From DASZFV01 sp036494575 (GTDB lineage Bacteria > Myxococcota_A > Polyangia > Fen-1088), in NCBI GenBank assembly GCA_036494575.1, contig DASXOE010000084.1:1-64000 (forward strand): DNA of 64,000 nucleotides, read 5' to 3'. The translations under genes and the position numbers were made by a program. Every line of letters begins with the position of its first letter. The stretch's first letter is position 1. Of the stretch, positions 7,689 to 16,749 are shown in pieces. Under the pieces are notes generated by a model that ran no database searches, had not been told where the DNA came from, and saw only the letters and a program-made list of their open reading frames with translations.

Positions 7689-8357
7689 ATGGACATATCG
7701 GCCGATCAAGTCCGCGTCGCGCTCCTGTCGCTGGTCGCGTTCGTCGTCTCGGTCTCGGTGCACGAGTTCGGGCACGCCTTCATGGCCGATCGTCTGGGCG
7801 ACCGCCTGCCGCGCACGCAGGGGCGCCTCACGCTGTCGCCCTTCGCGCACGCCGACCTCGTGGGGACGATCATCTTGCCGCTGCTTGCGGCCTTCAACCC
7901 CGGCCTGCCCATGCTCGCCTGGGGCCGCCCCGTCCAGACCAACCCCGACGGCTACACGAAGCGGCTGCCCCGGCGCGTCGCGCACATGCTCGTCGCGCTC
8001 ATGGGGCCGGCCATGAACCTCCTGCTCGCGGTCTTGATCAGTGTCGTCGTGCTGGCGCTCGCGAAGGCCGGCGCGATCCGGCTTCCGCTCGCGACGGCCC
8101 TCGTGCGATACGTCGTCTTCTTGAATCTCGTGCTCATGTTCTTCAACCTCATCCCGCTGCCGCCGCTCGACGGCGCGAACGTGCTCGCGGGTTTCCTGCC
8201 CGAGAAGCTGCAGATCGTTCCCCAGACGCTGCGGCGCTACGGTACACTCCTGTTCCTCGTTTTGTACCTCTCGGGCGTGTTCAGCTTTGTGATGAAGCCC
8301 GCTTTCCATTTCGCCGCCGCCTGGGCTGACGCCGTCCTCGAGCACGTGCCCGCATGA
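7689..8357 (+). CDS. Site-2-protease-like M50 membrane metalloprotease
   Basis: A 222-residue integral membrane protein. The zinc motif HEFGH is near residue 25 in the first membrane helix, and the third metal ligand is in FFNLIPLPPLDGANVL near residue 155. Four or more hydrophobic segments are visible. The compact size, lacking PDZ or CBS domains, fits the M50 subfamily often found beside scpA. Substrate is unknown. Its stop overlaps the scpA start by 4 bp. Confidence 0.92.
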   Translation: MDISADQVRVALLSLVAFVVSVSVHEFGHAFMADRLGDRLPRTQGRLTLSPFAHADLVGTIILPLLAAFNPGLPMLAWGRPVQTNPDGYTKRLPRRVAHMLVALMGPAMNLLLAVLISVVVLALAKAGAIRLPLATALVRYVVFLNLVLMFFNLIPLPPLDGANVLAGFLPEKLQIVPQTLRRYGTLLFLVLYLSGVFSFVMKPAFHFAAAWADAVLEHVPA

Positions 8358-9370
8358 ACACCGACACGAGCACGACGGCGTACCGCGTGGCGCTGCCCGA
8401 CTTCGAGGGCCCGCTCGATCTGTTGCTACACCTTTGCAAGACGCACGAGATCGAGGTGGTCAACCTCCCGATCGCGTTCATCACGACGAAGTACCTCGAG
8501 TACCTCGAGATCATGCAGACGATGCCGGTCGACGTGGCGGCCGACTACCTCGTGATGGCGGCCACGCTTGCCTACCTCAAGTCGCGCGAGCTCGTGCCCG
8601 CGCCCGAGCCGCTCGAGGCGGTCGCCGACGGGGAGGACGAGGACGGCCTCGACCCGCGCGAGGAGCTCATCCGGCGCCTGCTCGAATACCAAAAGTACAA
8701 GGACGCCGCGGAGAAGCTCGGCGGGAGGCCCATCGAGGGCCGCAATGTGTTCGGGCGCGGCGCGGAGGTCGACCCCGACCTCGTTCACACCCACATTGGC
8801 TCCGCGCGCGTGGCCGACGAGTCGGTGTGGAAGCTCATCGAGGCCTTCGGCCGCATCCTCGAGAAGGCCAAGACGGGACCGCTATCGACCCACGACGTCG
8901 TCGTCGACCGGGTCTCGATCGGGGACCGCATCAGCCAAATCGTCGATCGCCTGCAGACGGGCGGCGGGTCCTTCCGCTTCGAGAGCTGCTTCGACCTCGA
9001 GCTGCCCGAGCCCGAGCTGCGCCACCAGGTCGTCGTGACGCTGCTCGCGATCCTCGAGCTGGCGCGCCTCAAGCTCGTGCGCGTCCTGCAGGCCGACGAC
9101 GCGGAGACGCTCTTCGTGACGCACGTCGCGGGCAGCGATCTCGAGCTCGCGCGTCGCGTGCACGTCACGTCGACCCAGGAACCGGACGCGGCGGGCGACG
9201 GGGATCTCGTAGAGGGCGACGATACCGACGACGAAGGGCGGTTCGACGAGTCCGCGGCGGAGGCGACGCTCGTCGAGCTGGCGCCCGCAGGCGCGCAACC
9301 ACATTCAGACGCGGCCGAGCTCGAAGAGCGAGGAGATGCGGCCGAGCTCGAGGAGCGAGGAGAGGAATGA
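8354..9370 (+). CDS. scpA: Segregation and condensation protein ScpA
   Basis: ScpA is the kleisin that links SMC ATPase heads in the bacterial condensin. Key segments are LPDFEGPLDLLLHLCKTHEIEVVNLPIAFITTKYLEYLE at the N-terminus, with the AADYLVMAATLAYLKSRELVP helix after it, and a winged-helix at the C-terminus (VVTLLAILELARLKLVRVLQ). The last ~70 residues form an acidic tail that ends with a duplicated DAAELEERG. ATGA overlaps at both ends (with the M50 gene and scpB) imply translational coupling. Confidence 0.96.
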   Translation: MNTDTSTTAYRVALPDFEGPLDLLLHLCKTHEIEVVNLPIAFITTKYLEYLEIMQTMPVDVAADYLVMAATLAYLKSRELVPAPEPLEAVADGEDEDGLDPREELIRRLLEYQKYKDAAEKLGGRPIEGRNVFGRGAEVDPDLVHTHIGSARVADESVWKLIEAFGRILEKAKTGPLSTHDVVVDRVSIGDRISQIVDRLQTGGGSFRFESCFDLELPEPELRHQVVVTLLAILELARLKLVRVLQADDAETLFVTHVAGSDLELARRVHVTSTQEPDAAGDGDLVEGDDTDDEGRFDESAAEATLVELAPAGAQPHSDAAELEERGDAAELEERGEE

Positions 9371-10539
9371 AGCGAAAAAAGAAGGACGGAAGCGGCGCGC
9401 CGGGGCCCGAGCCGAGGTCGGAGGCGGAGGACGTCACGCCGGCGGTTGGGACCGAAGCGGATTGGGACGGCCCGACGCGCGCGGGCGAGGAGAGCGAGCT
9501 CGCCGACCTCGCGGCCGAGTCCGTGCGTCTCGACGCCGAGTCGACGTCGGAGGACGCCCTCGCGACAGCCGCCGACGCGGCTGGACCCGAAGGCGAAGGG
9601 CCCGAAGGCGAATCGCCCGAAGGCGAATCGCCCGAAGGCGAATCGCCCGAAGGCGAAGGGCCCGAAGGCGAAGGGCCCGAAGGCGAATCGCCCGAAGGCG
9701 AATCGCCCGAAGGCGAATCGCTCGACGCCGCGGCCGCGGCGGAGGAGCTGACGGACCTTCCTGAGCCCCTCGTCGACTCGGCGAGCCGTCTCGAGAGCAT
9801 CCTCGAGAGCTTGCTCTACGCCGCGGATCGCCCGCTCAACGTGCCCGAGCTCAAGCGCCTCGTCAACGAGCGAGACGGCACGAAGGTCACGATGGCGCTC
9901 GAGGCGCTGCGCGAGCGGCACGCCGAGACGGGCATCCAGCTCGCGAGCCTCGCGGGTGGCTGGCAGTTCCGCACCCACCCGGACAACGGGCCGTGGGTCG
10001 CCAAGCTCGTCGCCGGGAGGCCGCAGCGCCTCTCGCGCGCCATGCTCGAGGCGCTCGCGATCGTGGCCTATCGCCAGCCCATCACGCGCCCCGAGATCGA
10101 CGAGATCCGCGGCGTCGACTGCGGGCCTGTCTTGAAGACGTTGCTCGATCGCGGCTTCGTGCGCATCCTCGGCAAGAAGGAGGACGTCGGTCGTCCCATG
10201 CTCTACGGCACGACGCCGGACTTCCTGCGCACGTTCAGCCTCCGCGATCTCTCGGAGCTGCCGACGCTGCGCGAGTTCCACGAGCTGTCGGAGCAACAGA
10301 TGGCCAGCGTCGACGCGCAGGCGCCGCTGCCCGAGGGCGCGCCGGCGACCGACGCCGTCCCAGAGCGCTCGCCGTTCGCGCCCGCGCCCATCGACCTCGC
10401 GCCCGTCGATAAGGACGAGGAGGACGAGCTGCTCGAGGAGCTCGACGGCGCCACCCTCGCGGCGGCCCGCGCCGCGGGTCCGCCCCCGGGGCAAGGCGCC
10501 GACGCCGCGGCGCCCGACGCGCCGGAAGCCCAGAGCTGA
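9367..10539 (+). CDS. scpB: Segregation and condensation protein ScpB with PEGEG/PEGES repeat tract
   Basis: ScpB is the winged-helix partner of ScpA in SMC-ScpAB. The core runs from about residue 135 (LESILESLLYAADRPLNVPELKRLV) through SRAMLEALAIVAYRQPITRPEI and the GPVLKTLLDRGFVRILGKKEDVGRPMLYGTT region to LRDLSELPTL. The N-terminal ~130 residues are an acidic, low-complexity extension that contains nine PEGE(G/S) units. A further Pro/Ala/Glu-rich tail follows the core. At 390 residues it is about twice the usual length. It starts at ATG 9367, overlapping scpA. Confidence 0.95.
   Translation: MKRKKKDGSGAPGPEPRSEAEDVTPAVGTEADWDGPTRAGEESELADLAAESVRLDAESTSEDALATAADAAGPEGEGPEGESPEGESPEGESPEGEGPEGEGPEGESPEGESPEGESLDAAAAAEELTDLPEPLVDSASRLESILESLLYAADRPLNVPELKRLVNERDGTKVTMALEALRERHAETGIQLASLAGGWQFRTHPDNGPWVAKLVAGRPQRLSRAMLEALAIVAYRQPITRPEIDEIRGVDCGPVLKTLLDRGFVRILGKKEDVGRPMLYGTTPDFLRTFSLRDLSELPTLREFHELSEQQMASVDAQAPLPEGAPATDAVPERSPFAPAPIDLAPVDKDEEDELLEELDGATLAAARAAGPPPGQGADAAAPDAPEAQS
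9586..9720 (+). repeat. Nine 15-bp in-frame tandem repeats inside scpB
   Basis: The unit CCCGAAGGCGAA followed by GGG or TCG encodes PEGEG or PEGES. The order is G-S-S-S-G-G-S-S-S, so the block itself looks like a duplicated four- or five-unit segment. Units are otherwise identical at DNA level, which suggests recent expansion by slippage. The 15-bp period preserves the frame. Confidence 0.95.
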
Positions 10540-10541
10540 CG

Positions 10542-11255
10542 GTGCGGTTACAGCGTTACCTCGCGCAGGCGGGCGTCTCCTCGCGCCGCCAGGCGGAGCA
10601 TTTGATCGCGACGGGTGCCGTGAGCGTCAACGGCGTCGTCGTGAACACCCTCGGAAGCACGGTGGGCGCCAAGGATCGCGTCTCGGTGAACGGCCGCCGC
10701 GTCATGCCCGAGGCGCCGATCTACCGCCTCATGCTCAAGCCGCGCGCGTGCCTCTCGACGCTCACCAAGACGGGTGCCCGGCCCACGCTGGCCCAGTACC
10801 TGCGCGACGCCGAGCCGGGCCTGCAGGTCGTCGCGCCGCTCGACTTTCCGGCCGAGGGCGTCGTCCTGCTCACGACCGACGGCGAGCTCGCGCAGGCCAT
10901 CACGAAGGGCAAGCCCGGGCACGTCGCCATGACCTATCACCTCAAGCTCCAGGGCCTGGTCAAAGACGAGGACATCGGGCGGTTGCTGCGCGGCTGGCGC
11001 TGGGAGGGCCGTGCGGTCAAACCAGCGAGCGTGGCCCCCATCGCGACGACCGAGAAGAACACCTGGATCGAGATGGTGGTCGACGAGACGCGCCCGCGCG
11101 CCCTCAAGGGTGGCTGCGAGTGGGTCAAGCATTCGCTGCTCAAGATCTCTCGCGTGCGCTTCGGCGGCCTGTCGTTCGAAGGCCTCGCCATGGGCGGATG
11201 GCGCGACCTGTCGAAGGCCGAGGTCGCCGACCTCCGCAAGCGCGCCGGCCTTTAG
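10542..11255 (+). CDS. RsuA/RluB-family rRNA pseudouridine synthase
   Basis: The 237-residue protein opens with an S4 RNA-binding domain (MRLQRYLAQAGVSSRRQAEHLI, then GAVSVNGVVV) and continues into the RsuA/RluB/RluE/RluF catalytic domain. The active-site region reads VVAPLDFPAEGVVLLTTDGELA, which keeps the LD aspartate though flanking residues differ from the GRLDxxTxGLLL consensus. KHSLLKISRVRFGGLSFEGLAMGGWRDLS is the typical C-terminal block. The scpA-scpB-rluB order is conserved in many bacteria, so RluB-like activity on 23S rRNA is the best guess. GTG start, 2 bp after scpB. Confidence 0.9.
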   Translation: MRLQRYLAQAGVSSRRQAEHLIATGAVSVNGVVVNTLGSTVGAKDRVSVNGRRVMPEAPIYRLMLKPRACLSTLTKTGARPTLAQYLRDAEPGLQVVAPLDFPAEGVVLLTTDGELAQAITKGKPGHVAMTYHLKLQGLVKDEDIGRLLRGWRWEGRAVKPASVAPIATTEKNTWIEMVVDETRPRALKGGCEWVKHSLLKISRVRFGGLSFEGLAMGGWRDLSKAEVADLRKRAGL

Positions 11256-11287
11256 GCCATTTTCAGCGCAACGCGGACGCGCGGCGG

Positions 11288-11296
11288 TGATAAAAC
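11288..11296 (+). promoter_or_regulatory. Extended -10 candidate at purH
   Basis: TGA-TAAAAC ends 6 bp before the purH GTG at 11303, with no ribosome-binding sequence in between. It matches the close-set -10 pattern seen before several other genes here and may produce a leaderless purH message. This is sequence inspection only. Confidence 0.35.
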
Positions 11297-11302
11297 GGGC
11301 GC

Positions 11303-12883
11303 GTGGCTAATCTGTCGAAGCTGACGCGGGCGCTGGTCTCGGTCTCGAACAAGGCGGGGCTGGTCGACTTCGCGCGCGGCCTCTCGGCGGCAGGGCTCGA
11401 GATCCTCTCGACGGGCGGCACGGCCAAGGCGCTCGCCGAGGCGGGCGTGCCCGTTCGCGAGGTGAGCGACTTCACGGGCGCGGCCGAGGTGCTCGATGGG
11501 CGCGTCAAGACGCTGCACCCGCGCGTGCACGGCGGCATCTTGGGCCGGCCCACGGAGAAGCACCGCAAGGAGATGCAGCAGGCGGGCTTCGTCCCCATCG
11601 ATCTCGTCGTCGTGAACCTCTATCCTTTTCGCGAGACCGTGGCGCGCGGCGCGCCGTTCGAGGAGGTCATCGAGAACATCGACATCGGCGGGCCGGCCAT
11701 GATCAGGTCCGCGGCGAAGAACCACGAGCGCGTCGCCGTCGTCGTCGACCCGGGCGACTACGGCAAGGTGCTCGCCGAGATCCAGAGCGGCGGCGAGGTC
11801 TCGGCGGCCACGCGCTACGCGCTCGCGCGCAAGGGCTTCGCGCACACGGCGGCGTACGACGGCGCCATCGCGTCGCACCTCGGCCGCCTCGCGACGCCCG
11901 AGGCGCCGCTCGCCGACTTCCCCGAGACGCTGCACCTGTCGGCGTCGCTCGCGCGCGCGCTGCGCTACGGCGAGAACCCGCACCAGAAGGCAGCGTTCTA
12001 CGCGCTCGACAGTGGACCGACTGGTCTGGGCGCTGGCGGCCCGTCGCTCGCGAAGGCCGAGGTTCTACAGGGCAAGGAGCTCAGCTACAACAACATCCTC
12101 GATCTCGACGCGGCCATGCGCCTCTGCGCCGAGTTCGCGCTGCCGGCGGCCGCCATCATCAAGCACAACAACCCCTGCGGCGCCGCCGTCGCGTCAGAGG
12201 GCGTCGCCGAGGCCTACCGCCGCGCGCGCGAGACCGATCCTGTGTCGGCCTTCGGCGGCATCGTCGCCCTCAACCGCCAAGTCGACGCCGCGCTCGCGCG
12301 CGAGATGAGCGAGACCTTCCTCGAGTGCGTCATCGCGCCGTCGTACGCGCCCGAGGCGTTGCAGACCCTCGCCACGAAGAAGAACCTGCGCCTGCTCGCG
12401 TACGACTTCTCGGGAGACGCCGCGGGCGCGCTCGAATATCGCAGCGTCGCGGGCGGCTTGCTCGTGCAGACGCGCGACACGACGACCTCGTCGGCGGCCG
12501 CGGCCAAGGTCGTCTCGAAGCGCGCGCCCACGCCCGAGGAGCTCGCCGACCTCGACTTCGCCTGGCGCGTCTGCAAGCACGTCAAGTCGAACGCCATCGT
12601 GTTCGCCGCCGGCGGCCGCACCGTTGGCGTGGGCGCGGGCCAGATGTCGCGCGTCGATTCGGTGCGCATCGCCGTGTCGAAGGCGCGCGCTTCACTCAAG
12701 GGGACCGTCGTCGCCTCGGACGCGTTCTTTCCCTTCCGGGACGGCGTCGACGAGTCGGCGAAGGCGGGCGCCGTCGCGGTCATCCAGCCGGGCGGCTCCG
12801 TGCGCGACGACGAGGCCATCGCCGCCGCCGACGAGCACGGCATGGCGCTCGTGCTCACTGGCGAGCGGCACTTCCGGCACTAG
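11303..12883 (+). CDS. purH: Bifunctional AICAR transformylase/IMP cyclohydrolase PurH
   Basis: PurH does the last two steps to IMP. The N-terminal MGS-like cyclohydrolase domain has ALVSVSNKAGLVDFA, ILSTGGTAKAL and KTLHPRVHGGIL. The transformylase domain has RYGENPHQKAAFYA, the catalytic KHNNPCGAA (Lys-His), SDAFFPFRDGVD and the C-terminal ALVLTGERHFRH. The 526-residue length is normal. GTG start at 11303. Followed by purD and purE, forming a small purine cluster. Confidence 0.97.
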   Translation: MANLSKLTRALVSVSNKAGLVDFARGLSAAGLEILSTGGTAKALAEAGVPVREVSDFTGAAEVLDGRVKTLHPRVHGGILGRPTEKHRKEMQQAGFVPIDLVVVNLYPFRETVARGAPFEEVIENIDIGGPAMIRSAAKNHERVAVVVDPGDYGKVLAEIQSGGEVSAATRYALARKGFAHTAAYDGAIASHLGRLATPEAPLADFPETLHLSASLARALRYGENPHQKAAFYALDSGPTGLGAGGPSLAKAEVLQGKELSYNNILDLDAAMRLCAEFALPAAAIIKHNNPCGAAVASEGVAEAYRRARETDPVSAFGGIVALNRQVDAALAREMSETFLECVIAPSYAPEALQTLATKKNLRLLAYDFSGDAAGALEYRSVAGGLLVQTRDTTTSSAAAAKVVSKRAPTPEELADLDFAWRVCKHVKSNAIVFAAGGRTVGVGAGQMSRVDSVRIAVSKARASLKGTVVASDAFFPFRDGVDESAKAGAVAVIQPGGSVRDDEAIAAADEHGMALVLTGERHFRH

Positions 12884-12896
12884 CCCAGCGTCCACG

Positions 12897-14207
12897 ATGG
12901 GGTCACGCATCCTTTTGGTCGGTTCGGGCGGGCGGGAGCACGCTCTCGCCTGGAAGCTCGCGGCGAGCCGCCTCGTCGAGCTCATCGTCGTCGCGCCGGG
13001 CAACCCCGGGATCGCGACCCTGCCCAAGGTGCGCTGCGTGCCGATCGGCGTCGAGGCCATCCCCGAGCTCGTGGCCGCCGCCGTCGCCGAGAAGGCGGAC
13101 CTCGTCGTGTGCGGCCCCGAGACGGCGCTCGTCGCGGGCCTGGGCGACGCCGTGCGCGCGGCCGGAATGGCCTTCTTCGGTCCGTCGGCGGCCGCGGCCG
13201 AGATCGAGGGCTCGAAGACCTACGCCAAAGCGCTCATGGCGGGCGCGGGCGTGCCAACGGCGGCCTTCGGCAGCTTCGCGGACCTGCCCGCGGCGTTCGC
13301 GTTCATCGACGCGCAGCCCGGCGCCGTCGTCGTGAAGGCGGACGGCCTCGCGGCGGGCAAGGGCGTCGTCGTCGCGTCGTCGAAGGAAGAAGCCAGGGCC
13401 GCGGCGCGCTCGATGTTGGCGGACCGCACGTTCGGCGAGGCGGGCGCTCGCGTCGTCGTCGAGGAGCGCCTCGTGGGCCGCGAGGTGTCCATGATGGCGC
13501 TCTGCGACGGCGAGCGCCTGGCGCTCCTCGCGACGTCGGAGGACCACAAGGCCGTGGGCGACGGCGACGTCGGGCCCAACACGGGCGGCATGGGGACGTA
13601 CTCGCCGTCGCCGCTCGTCGACGCGGCGCTCGAGCAGCGCATCCTCGAGACGATCTTCGCGCCCACGGTGCGCGCCCTCGCGGCCGACGGGCGGCCGTTC
13701 AGAGGCCTGCTCTATGGTGGCCTCATGCTGACGCCCGATCGCGGCCCGATGGTCATCGAGTGGAACTGCCGCTTTGGCGATCCGGAGACGCAGGCGGTGC
13801 TCGTGCGCATGGAGGACGACCTTTATCCCTGGCTCGAGGGTGCCGCGCGCGGGGCCCTGCCGCCGGGCGCGCCGCGCTGGCACGAGGGCGCCGCCGTGTG
13901 CGTCGTGCTCGCGGCCGCGGGCTACCCCGGCAAGCCGCGCGCGGGCGACGTCATCACGGGGTTGCCGCCCGTCGACGACCACCAGGACGTCCTGCCGTTC
14001 CACTCGGGCACGCGGCTCGACGCCGAGGGCCGCCTCGTGACGGCAGGCGGCCGCGTCCTCGGAGTCACGGCGCGCGCGAAGACGTTCGACGAGGCGCGCG
14101 CGCGCGCCTACGCGACGGTCGCCGCCATCCGCTTCGACGGCATCCACTTCCGGCGCGACATCGGGATGCGGGGCGCGGCCGCGGCGCCAGGGCCGGGCGG
14201 CCGGTGA
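12897..14207 (+). CDS. purD: Phosphoribosylamine-glycine ligase PurD
   Basis: PurD makes GAR from phosphoribosylamine, glycine and ATP. The protein is 436 residues and shows the family features in order: RILLVGSGGREHALAWKL, the ATP-grasp segment with VVKADGLAAGKGVVVA, EEERL-type VEERLVGREVSMMALCDG, GPNTGGMGTYSP, and EWNCRFGDPETQAVL binding metal. The C-terminal hybrid domain includes LPFHSGTRLD and GRVLGVTA. Starts at ATG 12897, 13 bp after purH. Confidence 0.97.
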   Translation: MGSRILLVGSGGREHALAWKLAASRLVELIVVAPGNPGIATLPKVRCVPIGVEAIPELVAAAVAEKADLVVCGPETALVAGLGDAVRAAGMAFFGPSAAAAEIEGSKTYAKALMAGAGVPTAAFGSFADLPAAFAFIDAQPGAVVVKADGLAAGKGVVVASSKEEARAAARSMLADRTFGEAGARVVVEERLVGREVSMMALCDGERLALLATSEDHKAVGDGDVGPNTGGMGTYSPSPLVDAALEQRILETIFAPTVRALAADGRPFRGLLYGGLMLTPDRGPMVIEWNCRFGDPETQAVLVRMEDDLYPWLEGAARGALPPGAPRWHEGAAVCVVLAAAGYPGKPRAGDVITGLPPVDDHQDVLPFHSGTRLDAEGRLVTAGGRVLGVTARAKTFDEARARAYATVAAIRFDGIHFRRDIGMRGAAAAPGPGGR

Positions 14208-14252
14208 ACGAGAGCAACGGGCAAGCGAGCCCGCGAGCAAATGAGGGATGAC

Positions 14253-14765
14253 ATGACCGATCAACCAGTGGACGTAGCGATCATGATGGGCTCGAAGTCG
14301 GACCTGGAGACGATGCGGCCCGCCGCCAAGGTGCTGGAGGCGTTGGGGCTCGCCGTCGAGGTGCGCGTGCTCTCGGCGCACCGCACGCCGGAACAGACGG
14401 CGGCATACGTCGAGGACGCGAGCCGGCGCGGCGCCAAGGCTTTCATCTGTGGCGCGGGCGGCGCGGCCCACCTCGCGGGCGCCGTGGCGGCGCACACGAC
14501 GCGCCCCGTGATCGGCGTGCCCATCGCGAACGGCCCGCTCGCGGGCATGGACGCGCTCCTCGCGACGGTGCAGATGCCGCCCGGCATGCCCGTGGCGACG
14601 GTCGCCGTGGGCGGCGCCGAGAACGCCGGCCTGCTCGCGGCGCAGATCGTGGCAGTCGGCGACGCCGCCCTCGGCAGGAAGCTCGAGGCCGAACGCGAAG
14701 GGCGGCGCAGGAAGGTCCTCGAGAGCGACACCGAGGTTTCCTCGCAGTTCGGCAAGAAGGGCTGA
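14253..14765 (+). CDS. purE: N5-carboxyaminoimidazole ribonucleotide mutase PurE
   Basis: PurE (class I) shifts the carboxyl group of N5-CAIR to CAIR. It shows VAIMMGSKSDLETM, the LSAHRTPEQTAAYVEDA segment with catalytic His, FICGAGGAAHLAGAVAAHT and GVPIANGPLAGMDALLATVQMP. GAGGGA about 7 bp before ATG 14253 favours this start over ATG 14241 (four residues longer). No purK is in the window. Confidence 0.96.
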   Translation: MTDQPVDVAIMMGSKSDLETMRPAAKVLEALGLAVEVRVLSAHRTPEQTAAYVEDASRRGAKAFICGAGGAAHLAGAVAAHTTRPVIGVPIANGPLAGMDALLATVQMPPGMPVATVAVGGAENAGLLAAQIVAVGDAALGRKLEAEREGRRRKVLESDTEVSSQFGKKG

Positions 14766-14775
14766 GAGCGGCGCC

Positions 14776-15369
14776 GTGCCCCGCACGCCAGCCGAGGAGC
14801 TCGCGGTCGCCGTCGTGGCCCTCCGGCGCGGCGAGATCGTCGCGTATCCCACGGAGACGTTCTATGGCCTCGCCGTCGACGCGCGCGACGAGCTCGCGCT
14901 CGCGCGCCTGCGCGAGCTCAAGGGGCGCGGCGAGAAGGCCTTCTCCGTGCTCGTCGTCGGGGCCGAGATGCTCCAGCTCCTCTGCGAGCCGCCGTCCCCG
15001 CGGGCGCGCGCTCTCATAGAGCGCTACTGGCCAGGCGCGCTCACGCTGGCGCTGCCGGCGCGGCTGAACGTCCCCGCGGCGCTGGTCGCCGATGGCTGCG
15101 TCGCCGTGCGCGAGTCGCCGCACCCCCTCGCGCGCGCCCTCGTGCGCGCCTTCCGGGGACCCATCACGGCGACGAGCGCCAACTTGCCAGGCGCGCCGCC
15201 GGCGACGACGCCCGCCGAGGTCGAGGCGGCGCTGGGCGGGCGCTGCGTGGTGCTGCCGGGCGGCAAGACGCCGGGAGGGGCCCCGAGCACGCTCGCGCGA
15301 GTTCGTGGTAATCGTATCGAGGTGTTGAGGGAGGGCGCGGTCATCTTGGCGCCCGAGCTCCTCGCCTGA
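14776..15369 (+). CDS. tsaC: L-threonylcarbamoyladenylate synthase (Sua5/TsaC/YrdC)
   Basis: This enzyme makes threonylcarbamoyl-AMP for the t6A37 modification of ANN-decoding tRNAs. The 197-residue YrdC domain shows VALRRGEIVAYPTETFYGLAVDA, LRELKGRGEKAFSVLV, ERYWPGALTLAL and AVRESPHPLARAL, then ITATSANLPGAPP. The Sua5 C-terminal extension is missing, so it is the short TsaC type. It starts at GTG 14776, 10 bp after purE, and ends 12 bp before the DUF1015 gene. Confidence 0.92.
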   Translation: MPRTPAEELAVAVVALRRGEIVAYPTETFYGLAVDARDELALARLRELKGRGEKAFSVLVVGAEMLQLLCEPPSPRARALIERYWPGALTLALPARLNVPAALVADGCVAVRESPHPLARALVRAFRGPITATSANLPGAPPATTPAEVEAALGGRCVVLPGGKTPGGAPSTLARVRGNRIEVLREGAVILAPELLA

Positions 15370-15381
15370 AAGGAGGACCCG

Positions 15382-16704
15382 ATGGCCGAGATCGTTCCGT
15401 TCGCCGGACTGCGCTACGACCTGGCGCGCGTCGACGATGCCGCGCGCGTCCTCGCGCCGCCCTACGACGTCATCGGCGAGGCCGAGCGGGCCGAGCTGGA
15501 GGCGCGTCACCCCCACAACGTCGTGCGCCTCGAGCTGCCGCGCGGAGAGGGCAACGCGCGCTACGGCGCCGCGGCGAACCTGCTCGCCGCGTGGCGCGTC
15601 GAGGGCGTGCTGCGCCGCGAGGCGACGCCCTCGATGTACCTCTACGAGCAGCAGTTCTCGTGGGCCGGCAAGAGCTACACGCGCCAGGGCTTCATCGCGG
15701 GCGTGCGCCTCGAGCCTTTCGACAAGCGCGTCGTGCTGCCGCACGAGCACACGCTCACGGGGCCCAAGGAGGACCGCCGAAAGCTGCTCGTGGCGACGCG
15801 CACGCAGATCTCGCAGGTGTTCGGCCTCTACCGCGACGCAGACGGCGCCGCCCTGGGCGAGCTCGCGGCGGTGGCGGCGGCGGCGCCCGCCCTCGACGCC
15901 ACGACGTCGGACGGCACGCGGCACCGCCTGTGGGTCATCAGCGAGGCGGCGCGCCTCAATCGCCTCGCGGGCGTGCTGCGCGACAAGCAGATCCTCATCG
16001 CCGACGGCCACCACCGCTACGAGACGATGCTCTCGTTGCGCGGCGAGCTGCGCGGCGCGGGCGGCGCGGGCGCGCGCGAGCCAGCCGACTACGGCGCTAT
16101 GTATCTGGCGCGCGCCGAGGACCCGGGGCTGCTCGTGCTGCCGACGCACCGGCTCGTCAAGGGCCTCGAGGACTTCAGCCTCCAGGCGTTCCTGTCGGGC
16201 GCGGGCGCCGCCTTCGACGTCATTCCGGGCGAGGAGACGACGGCCCAGGCGGTCGAGGCGCGCCTCGCGCAGCTCTCCGTGGGCGAGGACGGCCAGCCGC
16301 GCGTCGCGTTCGGCATCCGGGCCGCCGGCATGCACGGCCCGACCTGGCTCGTGCTCAAGCCCATCGTCGATCTCTCGGCGCTGGGACCGCCCGCGCTGCG
16401 CTCGCTCGACGTCACCGTGCTCCACGGCGTCCTGCTCGGGCCGCTGCTCGGCATCGACGCCGCGGCCATGGCGAAGCAGACCCACCTCGCCTACACCCAC
16501 GACACGTCGGAGGCGCTCGCGCGCGTCGACGCCGGCGAGGTGCAGGCGGCCTTTCTCATGAGCGCGACGTCGGTCGGGCAGGTGCTCGAGGCCTGCGAGC
16601 AGGGCCACGTGCTGCCGCAGAAGTCGACCTACTTCCAGCCCAAGCTCGCGACGGGCCTCGTCATGTACGCCGTCGAGCGCGACACGCTCACCCCGCAGCG
16701 CTGA
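15382..16704 (+). CDS. DUF1015 family protein
   Basis: A 440-residue cytoplasmic protein matching DUF1015 by its start (MAEIVPFAGLRYD, APPYDVIGEAER, HPHNVVRLELP), the tyrosine-rich MYLYEQQFSWAGKSYTRQGF and IADGHHRYETML. The family is widespread but has no firm biochemical role that I know; the HHRYET motif hints at an enzyme site. A strong AAAGGAGG ribosome site sits 7 bp before ATG 15382. No signal peptide. Confidence 0.9.
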   Translation: MAEIVPFAGLRYDLARVDDAARVLAPPYDVIGEAERAELEARHPHNVVRLELPRGEGNARYGAAANLLAAWRVEGVLRREATPSMYLYEQQFSWAGKSYTRQGFIAGVRLEPFDKRVVLPHEHTLTGPKEDRRKLLVATRTQISQVFGLYRDADGAALGELAAVAAAAPALDATTSDGTRHRLWVISEAARLNRLAGVLRDKQILIADGHHRYETMLSLRGELRGAGGAGAREPADYGAMYLARAEDPGLLVLPTHRLVKGLEDFSLQAFLSGAGAAFDVIPGEETTAQAVEARLAQLSVGEDGQPRVAFGIRAAGMHGPTWLVLKPIVDLSALGPPALRSLDVTVLHGVLLGPLLGIDAAAMAKQTHLAYTHDTSEALARVDAGEVQAAFLMSATSVGQVLEACEQGHVLPQKSTYFQPKLATGLVMYAVERDTLTPQR

Positions 16705-16749
16705 GGCGCGCGCCGCGGCTCGGGGAGCATGGAACGCGGAATGTGAAAT

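Noticed and set aside
9586..9720. Regular short repeats that might be a CRISPR array
   Set aside because: The 15-bp units have no spacers, lie in frame inside scpB and encode PEGE(G/S).
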